Of a stretch of 6,141 nt of DNA, positions 1 through 5,904 are shown piece after piece (position 1 is the stretch's first letter; each line of letters begins with the position of its first letter). The notes beneath the pieces are model-generated. The model ran no database searches. It was not told the DNA's origin and worked only from the letters and a program-made list of their open reading frames with translations. The position numbers and the translations under genes were made by a program. The DNA lies in the NCBI GenBank assembly GCA_021801545.1, contig JAJYXX010000348.1:1-6141 (forward strand). The letters are read 5' to 3'. The stretch is from Chloroflexota bacterium (GTDB lineage Bacteria; Chloroflexota; Limnocylindria; Limnocylindrales; CSP1-4).

Positions 1-2
1 CG

Positions 3-1130
3 CAGCGAGCACTGGAATGGGGGATGTCCGCCGCCGGCTTGAAGCGCGGCGTGATCATCGTCATGAACCCGCAGACCGGCGAGGTCCTGGCCATGGTCAG
101 CCTGCCGACGTACGACAACAACCTCTTTGCGAAGGGGATCAGCAAGGCGGACTTCCAGCGGCTTGTCAGTGATCCGAATCAGCCACTGCTCAACCACGCG
201 ATCGCGGAGCAGTACCCGCCGGGCTCCACCTACAAGCTCGTCACCGGCACCGGTGCGCTCGCCGACGGGAAGATCACCACTACCACGAAGATCGAGACCC
301 GCGGCTATCTCACGATCGGCACCTATCGCTACTACGACTGGAACCGCCGCGGCTTCGGTCCGCTCGACATCAAGCTCGGCTTCGGCTACTCGAGCGACAC
401 GTTCTTCTACCAACTGGCCGGGATGCTCGGTATCGACCGCCTGGCGTGGTGGGCCCGCCAGTACGGGTTTGGTGCCCCGACCGGCATCGACCTGCCCGGC
501 GAGGCATCCGGGATCGTCCCCACGAACCAGTGGAAGCAGGACACGTTCGGCCAGCCAATCTTCCCCGGCGAGGTCTACCAGGCGGGGATCGGCCAGGGCT
601 ACGACGTCGCCACCCCGATCCAGCTGCTCAATGCATACAGCGCCCTGGCCAACGGAGGTCGGCTCTACCAGCCCCAGATCGTCCGGGAGATCGTGGCGCC
701 CGATGGGACAGTCGTCCGACCGTTCGAGCCGAAGCTGATCCGCAAGCTGCCAGTCTCGGCGAGTGTCCTGCGGACGATGCGCGAGGCGGCGCGAACGGTC
801 GTCACGATCCGATCCACCTACAACCTCGTCGACATGCCGATCAAGGTGGCCGGCAAGACCGGGACGGCCGAGTTCGGGATCCGCGACGCGCAGGGTCGAC
901 TGCCCTTCCACCACTGGTTCGTCGGGTTCGTACCAGGGGACCCGTACAAGGGCGACTTCTCGAAGGGAGACTCCAAGCTCGCCGTGCTCGCCTTCGCCTA
1001 CGACTCGAACACGCTCGGCAACGTCGCGACCGAGGTCGTGAAGTACTACCTCCAGCTCCATTTCGGGATCAAGGAGGACTACCGCAAGTTCGCACTCCTG
1101 CGGCGCGCCAACTTCTACCAGGGCAACTGA
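3..1130 (+). CDS. mrdA: Penicillin-binding protein 2 (class B PBP, peptidoglycan D,D-transpeptidase), 5'-truncated
   Basis: This is the transpeptidase domain of a class B penicillin-binding protein, which cross-links peptidoglycan peptides outside the membrane as partner of RodA in lateral wall growth. The frame is open from the window edge (first full codon at 3), so the ATG at 24 is internal; the membrane anchor and most of the N-terminal pedestal are missing. Counting from that ATG, the domain opens with NPQTGEVLAMVSLPTYD. The catalytic S-x-x-K is STYK at residues 68-71 (Ser codon 225-227), the second motif is S-S-D at 123-125, and K-T-G is 278-280 in VAGKTGTAEFG, followed by HHWFVGFVPGD. 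An S-x-D rather than S-x-N second motif fits MrdA-type PBP2 better than FtsI. A short hydrophilic insert (about 306-318) follows the WFVGF strand, and the protein ends soon after the domain with no PASTA repeats. rodA directly downstream supports the assignment. Certain as a class B PBP, very likely PBP2. Confidence 0.93.
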   Translation, partial: QRALEWGMSAAGLKRGVIIVMNPQTGEVLAMVSLPTYDNNLFAKGISKADFQRLVSDPNQPLLNHAIAEQYPPGSTYKLVTGTGALADGKITTTTKIETRGYLTIGTYRYYDWNRRGFGPLDIKLGFGYSSDTFFYQLAGMLGIDRLAWWARQYGFGAPTGIDLPGEASGIVPTNQWKQDTFGQPIFPGEVYQAGIGQGYDVATPIQLLNAYSALANGGRLYQPQIVREIVAPDGTVVRPFEPKLIRKLPVSASVLRTMREAARTVVTIRSTYNLVDMPIKVAGKTGTAEFGIRDAQGRLPFHHWFVGFVPGDPYKGDFSKGDSKLAVLAFAYDSNTLGNVATEVVKYYLQLHFGIKEDYRKFALLRRANFYQGN

Positions 1131-1253
1131 TCCGATGATGATGACACTCCCCGCCAGGCCGCTCGTCATTGTGTCGCGCTCACGCCGGGGCCGGCGCCAC
1201 ACGCCGCGACTGGATCCGTGGCGCCGGGCTCCGAGAGCGCAGGATCGAGACGT

Positions 1254-1258
1254 GGAGG
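1254..1258 (+). promoter_or_regulatory. Ribosome binding site that decides the rodA start
   Basis: GGAGG lies 7 nt before the GTG at 1266. No comparable purine-rich site precedes the more upstream in-frame GTG at 1218. GTG 1272 and ATG 1275 would have spacings of 13 and 16 nt, which is long. This favours 1266 as the start. The rest of the mrdA-rodA gap (1131-1253) shows only GC-rich partial inverted repeats, such as GCCGG/CCGGC around 1184-1195, with no T-run and no convincing promoter. Confidence 0.6.
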
Positions 1259-1265
1259 TGTCGCC

Positions 1266-2426
1266 GTGGGCGTGATGCGGATCGAGCCGGCGCGAGTTCG
1301 CGGCTGGGCGTCACAGGCCGTCGACACCGCGTGGCGCAGGTTCGACATCCAGCTGACGATCTACGCTGCCCTGCTGGCGAGCATCGGGCTGGCGATGGCG
1401 TACAGCAACAGCGCCGAGTCCGGGACGGTGCCGTTCGCGCCCGGGACGACGTTCACCCGCGGCCTGATGTGGGCGACGATCGCGATTGTCGTCTTCGTCG
1501 CTGCCACCGCGTTCGACTACAAGTGGCTGAAGACGTTCTCCTGGCCGCTCTACTTTGCGAACCTCGGCCTGCTCGGGGCCACGCTCGTGATCGGCAGCGG
1601 GGTCGGCGGGGCGGCCCGCTGGGTGAACATCCTGGGGTTCCAGTTCCAGTTCAGCGAACTGGCGAAGATCTTCACGATCATCGTCCTGGCGAACTATCTC
1701 TCCGCGCGCTGGGGGAAGCTGGACTCGCTGCCGGCGATCCTGGGCGCCTGCCTCCTCGTTGTCCCGGCCTGGGTGCTGGTGATGCTTCAGCCGGACCTGG
1801 GGACGTCGCTCGTGTTCGCAGCGATCCTGGCCGGGATGCTCTTCATGTCCGGCGCTAGCCTGCGCTGGCTCGGTCTCCTCGCCGGGCTCGCCGTGGCAGC
1901 GATCCCGGTCGCCTGGACGTACGTCCTCCGGGACTACCAGAAGCAACGTCTGATCAGCTTCCTGGATCCGTCGGCCGACCCGCAGGGCTCGGGCTACCAG
2001 CTGCTGCAGGCCCAGATCGCGGTTGGTTCCGGCGGTTTCCCCGGCAAGGGCCTGACGAACGGCACCCAGAACGGGCTCGATTTCCTGCCCGTCCAGGCGA
2101 CCGACTTCGTGTTCGCGATCCTGGGCGAGGAGCTTGGTTTCATCGGGGCGATGATCGTCTTCGCCCTGTTTGCGGCTCTCCTGTGGCGCGTTCTCGTCGG
2201 CGCCTGGCGCTCACGCGACCCGTTCGGGCTGTTGCTCGGCAGCGGGCTGGCGTCGATGATCCTGTTCCAGATGGTCGTCAATGTCGGAATGGTGATCGGG
2301 ATCATGCCGATCACCGGGATCCCGCTCCCGTTCATCACCCATGGCGGCGCCTCGCTGATCAGCCTTGCCCTTGGCCTCGGTATCCTGCAGAGCATCAACA
2401 TCAGGCAAGCCCGCGCGGAGTGGTGA
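1266..2426 (+). CDS. rodA: RodA, SEDS-family peptidoglycan glycosyltransferase of the elongasome
   Basis: RodA is a polytopic membrane enzyme that polymerises lipid II into glycan strands together with PBP2. From GTG 1266 it has 386 residues, normal for RodA, with about ten hydrophobic segments. Family signatures appear in order: GGAARWVNILGFQFQFSELAK (about 114-134), where the usual Q-P-S-E reads Q-F-S-E; LQPDLGTSLVF (174-184); then RLISFLDPSADPQGSGYQL (228-246). Next come AIAVGSGG-like and GKGLTNGTQ, and FLPVQATDFVFAILGEELGF, whose Asp280 matches the essential aspartate of RodA/FtsW enzymes. The C-terminal ITGIPLPFITHGG motif (350-361) completes the set. Starting at GTG 1218 would add 16 Arg/Gly/Ser-rich residues with no ribosome binding site. 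RodA is preferred over FtsW or SpoVE because of the adjacent mrdA; the sequence motifs alone do not fully separate them. Confidence 0.93.
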   Translation: MGVMRIEPARVRGWASQAVDTAWRRFDIQLTIYAALLASIGLAMAYSNSAESGTVPFAPGTTFTRGLMWATIAIVVFVAATAFDYKWLKTFSWPLYFANLGLLGATLVIGSGVGGAARWVNILGFQFQFSELAKIFTIIVLANYLSARWGKLDSLPAILGACLLVVPAWVLVMLQPDLGTSLVFAAILAGMLFMSGASLRWLGLLAGLAVAAIPVAWTYVLRDYQKQRLISFLDPSADPQGSGYQLLQAQIAVGSGGFPGKGLTNGTQNGLDFLPVQATDFVFAILGEELGFIGAMIVFALFAALLWRVLVGAWRSRDPFGLLLGSGLASMILFQMVVNVGMVIGIMPITGIPLPFITHGGASLISLALGLGILQSINIRQARAEW

Positions 2427-2496
2427 GGTGCCCGTTGCCGAGCGCCGCAGTTCATCCCGCTTCGCCCGCCGAGCTTCGTCTGATCGGCTGGCCGGG

Positions 2497-2509
2497 AAGG
2501 AGGTGATCC
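2497..2509 (+). promoter_or_regulatory. Near-complete Shine-Dalgarno sequence ahead of the CBS-domain gene
   Basis: AAGGAGGTGATCC complements 13 consecutive bases of the common bacterial 16S rRNA 3' end (GGATCACCTCCTT). Its GGAGG core sits 7 nt before GTG 2511, which fixes that start. It lies at the end of the 84-nt rodA-CBS gap (2427-2510), which otherwise shows no terminator hairpin or clear promoter. Strong initiation here would let the CBS gene be translated well from a polycistronic message despite its GTG start. Confidence 0.75.
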
Positions 2510-2510
2510 G

Positions 2511-3209
2511 GTGACCGACCAGGCCCGGCTCGCCCGCCTCACCTCGGTGGATGCCACCGAGCGACTGCTGGCGATCCCCCCGCTGATCGTGGCACCCGGC
2601 GATGACGTTCTCGACGTGCTCCGGCGGGCCGCAGCGCAACCCCAGACGCGCGTCATCGGGGTCGTCGACGACGCAAGCGGACGGCTGGTTGGTGTCATCC
2701 CGGTTCTCCGTCTCGTCGAGGCGGTCGTCGCCCGCGTCGCCCCGGAGCTTGCGATGGCCGAGCTCGCCGACGCGGAGGACGTCGCCCAGTTCGGACACGA
2801 CGTGGAGACGCGGACCGCGGCAGATGCGATGCTCCCGCCGGCCGCGGTTCCTCGGCAGGCAACGCTCGAGGACGCGTATCGCGAGATGGAGGCCCGCGAC
2901 CTGCCTGGTCTGTACGTCGTGGACGAGGCGGGACGCCCCGTCGGCTACCTCGACGTCCTCGAGCTGGCGATCGTCTACATGCGCGCCCTCGAGGCGGAGG
3001 GCGACGATCCGGACGCAGGCCCGGACGCGCGGCGTTCGACGACGCCGAACCAGCCGGGGGCCTCCTCCGCGGCGGAGCTGTCGCACCAGCCGGAATCGTC
3101 GGGCCACGGAGGATCATCGACCCGGCCGGAGACCCAGGCCCAACCGGAACCCCAGGCCCAACCGGAACCCCAGACCCAACCAGGACCGCCTGGTCCACCG
3201 ACGCCGTAA
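2511..3209 (+). CDS. Two-CBS-domain protein with repetitive Pro/Gln-rich C-terminal tail
   Basis: This is a soluble 232-residue protein with no membrane segment. A first CBS motif covers about residues 22-75 (PPLIVAPGDDVLDVLRRAA, then RVIGVVDDASGRLVGVIPV). A second covers about 105-160 (AADAMLPPAAVPRQATLEDA, then LPGLYVVDEAGRPVGYLDV). Such tandem pairs usually form a Bateman module that binds adenine nucleotides or responds to ionic conditions; the cytoplasmic accessory domains of Mg2+ and Cl- transporters look like this. From about 163 the chain is Asp/Arg/Ser/Pro/Gln-rich and predicted disordered, ending in QAQPEP-type hexapeptide repeats. The start is set by the strong ribosome binding site at 2497-2509. 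The stop lies 11 nt before the next gene, a membrane permease, so a regulatory role for the linked transporters is plausible but inferred. The bound ligand cannot be read from the sequence. Confidence 0.9.
   Translation: MTDQARLARLTSVDATERLLAIPPLIVAPGDDVLDVLRRAAAQPQTRVIGVVDDASGRLVGVIPVLRLVEAVVARVAPELAMAELADAEDVAQFGHDVETRTAADAMLPPAAVPRQATLEDAYREMEARDLPGLYVVDEAGRPVGYLDVLELAIVYMRALEAEGDDPDAGPDARRSTTPNQPGASSAAELSHQPESSGHGGSSTRPETQAQPEPQAQPEPQTQPGPPGPPTP
3135..3188 (+). repeat. 18-bp tandem repeat coding QAQPEP hexapeptides
   Basis: Three consecutive 18-nt units lie at 3135-3152, 3153-3170 and 3171-3188. The first two are identical (CAGGCCCAACCGGAACCC) and the third is degenerate. They are in frame and encode QAQPEP, QAQPEP, QTQPGP near the C-terminus of the CBS protein. 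Because the period is a multiple of three, unit gain or loss would change tail length without shifting the frame. Confidence 0.85.
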
Positions 3210-3220
3210 CGCCCGAACCG

Positions 3221-4486
3221 GTGGACTCCCTGCTGGCGGCCGCGATCTTCCTGGTCACCTACGCGCTGGTAGCCTCGGACCGCGTCGATCGGACCGCCGT
3301 CGCCCTGCTCGGCGGCCTGACGATGGTCGCCCTCCACATCATCGACCAGGACGCCGCGTTCGCCGCGATCGACCTGAACGTCATCTTCCTGCTGGCCGGG
3401 ATGATGATCCTGGCCGGGATCCTCCGCCGGACCGGCTTCTTCCAGCTGGTGGCGATCCGGGCGGTGAAGATCGCCGTCGGTGATCCGATGCGCCTGCTGA
3501 TGGTGCTCAGCCTGGTCACGGCGCTCCTGAGCGCGTTCCTCGACAACGTCACGACCGTCGTCCTCGTGGCGCCGGTCACGCTCTACATCGCGAAGTCCCT
3601 GCACGTTTCTCCGGTCCCGTTCCTCGTCAGCGAAGTCCTCGCCTCGAACATCGGTGGCGCGGCGACCCTGATCGGAGACCCGCCGAACATCCTGATCGGG
3701 TCGGCCTCCGGGTTCGGCTTCGTCGACTTCCTCGTCACCCTCGGCCCGCCGGTCGTGCTCATCCTGCTCGCCTCGGCTGTCGTCGTCCGGTTCGTCTTCG
3801 CGCCCGACCTCGAGGTCCACGCCGAGGCCCGCGAGCGGGTGCTCGCCCTCGACGAGCGCGAGGTGATCACCGACCCGCGGCTGCTCCGGATCTCCCTGGC
3901 GGTCATCGGGGCGACGCTCGTCGGGTTCCTGCTCCAGCAGGTGCTCGGTCTCGGCTCGGCGACGATCGCGCTGCTCGGCGCGACCGTCCTGATCCTCCTC
4001 GCCCGGGTGGACCCGGTGGACGTCTTCGGTGAGATCGAGTGGCCGACGCTCTTCTTCTTCGTCGGGCTGTTCATGCTCGTCGGCGGCGTCGTCAGGGTGG
4101 GCCTCGTGGCGAGTACCGCCGATCTCCTGCTGCGCCTGACCGGCCACGACCAGACGGTGGCCACGATCGGGCTGCTCTGGCTGTCCGGGATCGCCTCGGG
4201 GGTGATCGACAACATCCCGTACACGACCGCGATGATCCCGGTCGTCGAGCGACTCGGGCAGAACGGCCTGCGGATCGAGCCGCTCTGGTGGTCGCTCGCG
4301 CTCGGCGCGAGCCTGGGTGGGAACGCGACGCTCGTCGGCGCCTCGGCGAACATCGTGGTCGCCAACCTCGCGGCACGGGCCGGGCATCCGATCGGGTTCG
4401 GGACGTTCCTGCGCTACGGCCTCCTCGTCGTGGCCTGTTCGCTCGGAATCAGCAGCCTCTATCTCTGGCTGCGCTTCCTCGTCTGA
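3221..4486 (+). CDS. ArsB/NhaD-type (SLC13 / P-protein-like) membrane permease
   Basis: This is a 421-residue integral membrane transporter of the ion transporter superfamily (CitMHS/ArsB/NhaD-like), with about 10-12 hydrophobic segments arranged as two repeated halves. Diagnostic half-repeat motifs are FLDNVTTVV (106-114) with NIGGAATLIGDPPN (143-156), mirrored by GVIDNIPYTT (327-336) with GGNATLVGASAN (366-377). A charged cytoplasmic loop lies near 196-222. Relatives export arsenite, exchange Na+/H+, or move anions and dicarboxylates. The motifs do not settle the substrate, and no arsR or arsC lies nearby, so an arsenite role is not supported. The GTG start at 3221 is 11 nt after the CBS stop and has no recognisable Shine-Dalgarno sequence, suggesting translational coupling. 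The CPA2 antiporter downstream favours a cation or pH homeostasis role, which is inference. Confidence 0.9.
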   Translation: MDSLLAAAIFLVTYALVASDRVDRTAVALLGGLTMVALHIIDQDAAFAAIDLNVIFLLAGMMILAGILRRTGFFQLVAIRAVKIAVGDPMRLLMVLSLVTALLSAFLDNVTTVVLVAPVTLYIAKSLHVSPVPFLVSEVLASNIGGAATLIGDPPNILIGSASGFGFVDFLVTLGPPVVLILLASAVVVRFVFAPDLEVHAEARERVLALDEREVITDPRLLRISLAVIGATLVGFLLQQVLGLGSATIALLGATVLILLARVDPVDVFGEIEWPTLFFFVGLFMLVGGVVRVGLVASTADLLLRLTGHDQTVATIGLLWLSGIASGVIDNIPYTTAMIPVVERLGQNGLRIEPLWWSLALGASLGGNATLVGASANIVVANLAARAGHPIGFGTFLRYGLLVVACSLGISSLYLWLRFLV

Positions 4487-4487
4487 C

Positions 4488-4494
4488 CAGGAGA
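4488..4494 (+). promoter_or_regulatory. Ribosome binding site of the antiporter gene
   Basis: CAGGAGA begins one base after the permease stop codon. Its GGAG core is 11 nt before ATG 4505, a slightly long but acceptable spacing. With only 18 nt between the two genes there is no room for a separate promoter, so they are probably co-transcribed. Confidence 0.5.
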
Positions 4495-4504
4495 CTGACC
4501 GCGG

Positions 4505-5734
4505 ATGCCGATCGCCTCGCTCCTCCTCCCGCCCCTCCAGGTGCCGGACGCCCTGGCCGCCGCGGCCGCTCCGCTCGAGGTGCTCGCCGGGCTGTTCGTC
4601 CTGCTCGTGGGGGCGAAGGTCGGCGAGGAGCTCGCCCGGCGCCTCGGCCAGCCCGCCGTCGTCGGGGAGCTGCTCGGCGGCTTCGCCGTCGGCCCGCATG
4701 CGCTCGGACTGGTGGTGCCCGGCGAGCCGGCCGCGGTGTTCGCCGAGATCGGGGTGGTGATCCTGCTCTTCTCGGTCGGGCTCGAGGTGCGGCTCGACGA
4801 TCTCCTCGCGGTCGGCCGTTCGGCGGTCCTCACCGCGGTCGTGGCGATGGTCCTGCCGATCGTGGGCGGGGTGGTGATCGGGCTCGTCAGCGGCGAATCC
4901 GCCGGCACGGCGAGCTTCGTCGGCCTCGCCTTGGCCGCGACGAGCATCGGGATCACGAGTCGCGTCCTGGCCGAGATGCGCGTCCTGGATCGTGCCTTCG
5001 CCCGGATCGTGCTGGGGGCCGCCGTCATCGACGACATCCTCGCCCTCGTCCTGATCGGCGTCGTCTCGGGCCTGTCGCGCGGCGACCTGTCCGCCTCGAC
5101 CCTGCTCGTGGCCGTGTCGGCGGTCGGCCTGGTCGGGCTCGGGTTCGCGGCCGCCCGCCGGGCACGAGGGCTGCCGCGAACTGCATTCACCTGGCCGCTG
5201 TTCGCCGATTCGCCGCTCGTTCCCTCGTTCGTCGTGATGCTCGGCCTCGCGCTCGTCTCGGCGGCGCTGGGACTGGCGGCGATCATCGGGGCGTTCATCG
5301 CCGGGCTGATCGTGGCCGAGACCGAGGCGCGCGATGAGGTCGAGCACGAGATCGGCAGCCTGGCGGCGATCTTCACCCCGTTCTTCTTCGCCGTGACCGG
5401 AGCGGCGGTCGACCTCGGAGCGTTGCTCGACGCGCCGGTCGCGATCCTCGCCCTCTCCCTGGGGGTCGTCGGGATCGCGACGAAGTGGCTGGGCGGCATC
5501 ATCGGCGCGCGCCGGATCGGCTGGTGGGGCGCGACGACGGTCGGGATCGGGATGGTGCCCCGCGGCGAGGTCGGCATCATCGTCGCGAACCTGGGGCTCG
5601 CCGAGGGCCTCCTGAGCGGCTCGCTCTACAGCGCCGTCGTTGCTGCGGTCGTCCTGACCACGATCGTTGCCCCGTTCCTGCTCGACTGGGCGGTCCAGCG
5701 GGCGATCGCGGAGGACGCCGCGGCTCGCGCCTGA
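4505..5734 (+). CDS. CPA2-family cation:proton antiporter (NapA/Kef-type membrane domain)
   Basis: This 409-residue integral membrane protein is predicted to exchange Na+ or K+ for H+ across the cytoplasmic membrane. It has about 12-13 hydrophobic segments. CPA2 signatures are QPAVVGELLGG (49-59), ILLFSVGLEV (86-95), the ATSIGITSRVL stretch (145-155) matching the broken helix of this fold, and VIDDILAL (174-181). The Asp176-Asp177 pair matches the ion-binding pair of NapA. Next come IIGAFIAGLIVAE (260-272), FTPFFFAVTGAAVDL (290-304), Lys327 in ATKWLGG and MVPRGEVGIIVANLGLAEG (350-368). The DD pair plus this lysine suggests an electrogenic exchanger. The protein stops after the last helix, so the RCK/TrkA-N domain of full-length Kef proteins is absent. 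It is the last gene of the plus-strand run, and a repeat block starts right after its stop. Ion specificity is not determined. Confidence 0.92.
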   Translation: MPIASLLLPPLQVPDALAAAAAPLEVLAGLFVLLVGAKVGEELARRLGQPAVVGELLGGFAVGPHALGLVVPGEPAAVFAEIGVVILLFSVGLEVRLDDLLAVGRSAVLTAVVAMVLPIVGGVVIGLVSGESAGTASFVGLALAATSIGITSRVLAEMRVLDRAFARIVLGAAVIDDILALVLIGVVSGLSRGDLSASTLLVAVSAVGLVGLGFAAARRARGLPRTAFTWPLFADSPLVPSFVVMLGLALVSAALGLAAIIGAFIAGLIVAETEARDEVEHEIGSLAAIFTPFFFAVTGAAVDLGALLDAPVAILALSLGVVGIATKWLGGIIGARRIGWWGATTVGIGMVPRGEVGIIVANLGLAEGLLSGSLYSAVVAAVVLTTIVAPFLLDWAVQRAIAEDAAARA

Positions 5735-5802
5735 CCAGGGATGTCGGACACCGGGCCCCCGGGATGTCGGACACCGGGCCCCCGGGATGTCGGACACCGG
5801 GC
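5735..5802 (+). repeat. 23-bp tandem repeat, three near-perfect copies
   Basis: The units lie at 5735-5757, 5758-5780 and 5781-5802 (the last lacks a matching final base). The only difference within them is A at 5737 where the other copies have C. Each unit contains the 9-nt inverted repeat TGTCGGACA (5742-5750, 5765-5773, 5788-5796), and the joints form CCGGG/CCCGG. The array starts at the first base after the antiporter TGA. No spacers separate the units, so it is not a CRISPR. It may be a minisatellite, a protein-binding site array or part of a structured 3' end; the sequence does not decide. Confidence 0.9.
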
Positions 5803-5838
5803 GCAACGCCCGAGACTCCGGGCTCGACGTCCCGGTGT
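5794..5838. terminator. GC-rich nested inverted repeats between convergent genes (possible terminator)
   Basis: The outer arms ACACCGGG (5794-5801) and CCCGGTGT (5831-5838) pair perfectly over 8 bp. Alternative inner hairpins are CGGGCG-CAA-CGCCCG (5798-5812) and CCGGG/CCCGG (5818-5822 with 5831-5835). Some of these exclude each other. There is no T-run on either strand, so this is not a classical intrinsic terminator. Its position between convergent genes makes a bidirectional stop or mRNA 3'-end stabiliser plausible. Confidence 0.3.
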
Positions 5839-5852
5839 GCCCAGCGCGCCCG

Positions 5853-5891
5853 GCTGCCGTGCCACTGCTGCCGTGCCACTGCTGCCGTGCC
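5853..5891 (+). repeat. 14-bp tandem repeat, about 2.8 copies
   Basis: The unit GCTGCCGTGCCACT is repeated exactly at 5853-5866 and 5867-5880, then 11 bases recur at 5881-5891 before divergence. It is unrelated in sequence to the 23-bp array about 50 nt to its left. It lies 13 nt past the stop codon of the minus-strand gene. No coding sequence covers it with any support. Confidence 0.85.
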
Positions 5892-5904
5892 TCGGCGCCG
5901 TCGC

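Noticed and set aside
24..26. ATG as the start of the penicillin-binding protein.
   Set aside because: The frame is open to the window edge with family-like sequence before it, there is no ribosome binding site, and the protein would lack its membrane anchor and pedestal.
24..1130. FtsI (division PBP3) instead of PBP2.
   Set aside because: The second active-site motif is S-S-D rather than S-x-N, there are no PASTA repeats, and rodA follows directly.
1994..3107. Two minus-strand frames opposite the rodA 3' end and the CBS gene.
   Set aside because: Low-complexity Arg/Ser/Pro translation with no recognisable domain; the opposing plus-strand genes carry clear family motifs.
3221..4486. Specific call as the arsenite exporter ArsB.
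   Set aside because: The family motifs are shared by Na+/H+ antiporters and anion transporters, and no other arsenic resistance gene is nearby.
4039..5337. A 432-codon plus-strand frame overlapping the permease and antiporter genes.
   Set aside because: Arg/Ala/Gly-rich shadow of the real reading frames, with no motif and no ribosome binding site.
5735..5838. End of an insertion sequence.
   Set aside because: There is no transposase, matching distant inverted end or target duplication in the window; tandem duplication explains the pattern as well.
5735..5891. CRISPR array.
   Set aside because: The 23-bp and 14-bp units are directly adjacent with no unique spacers, and no cas gene is visible.
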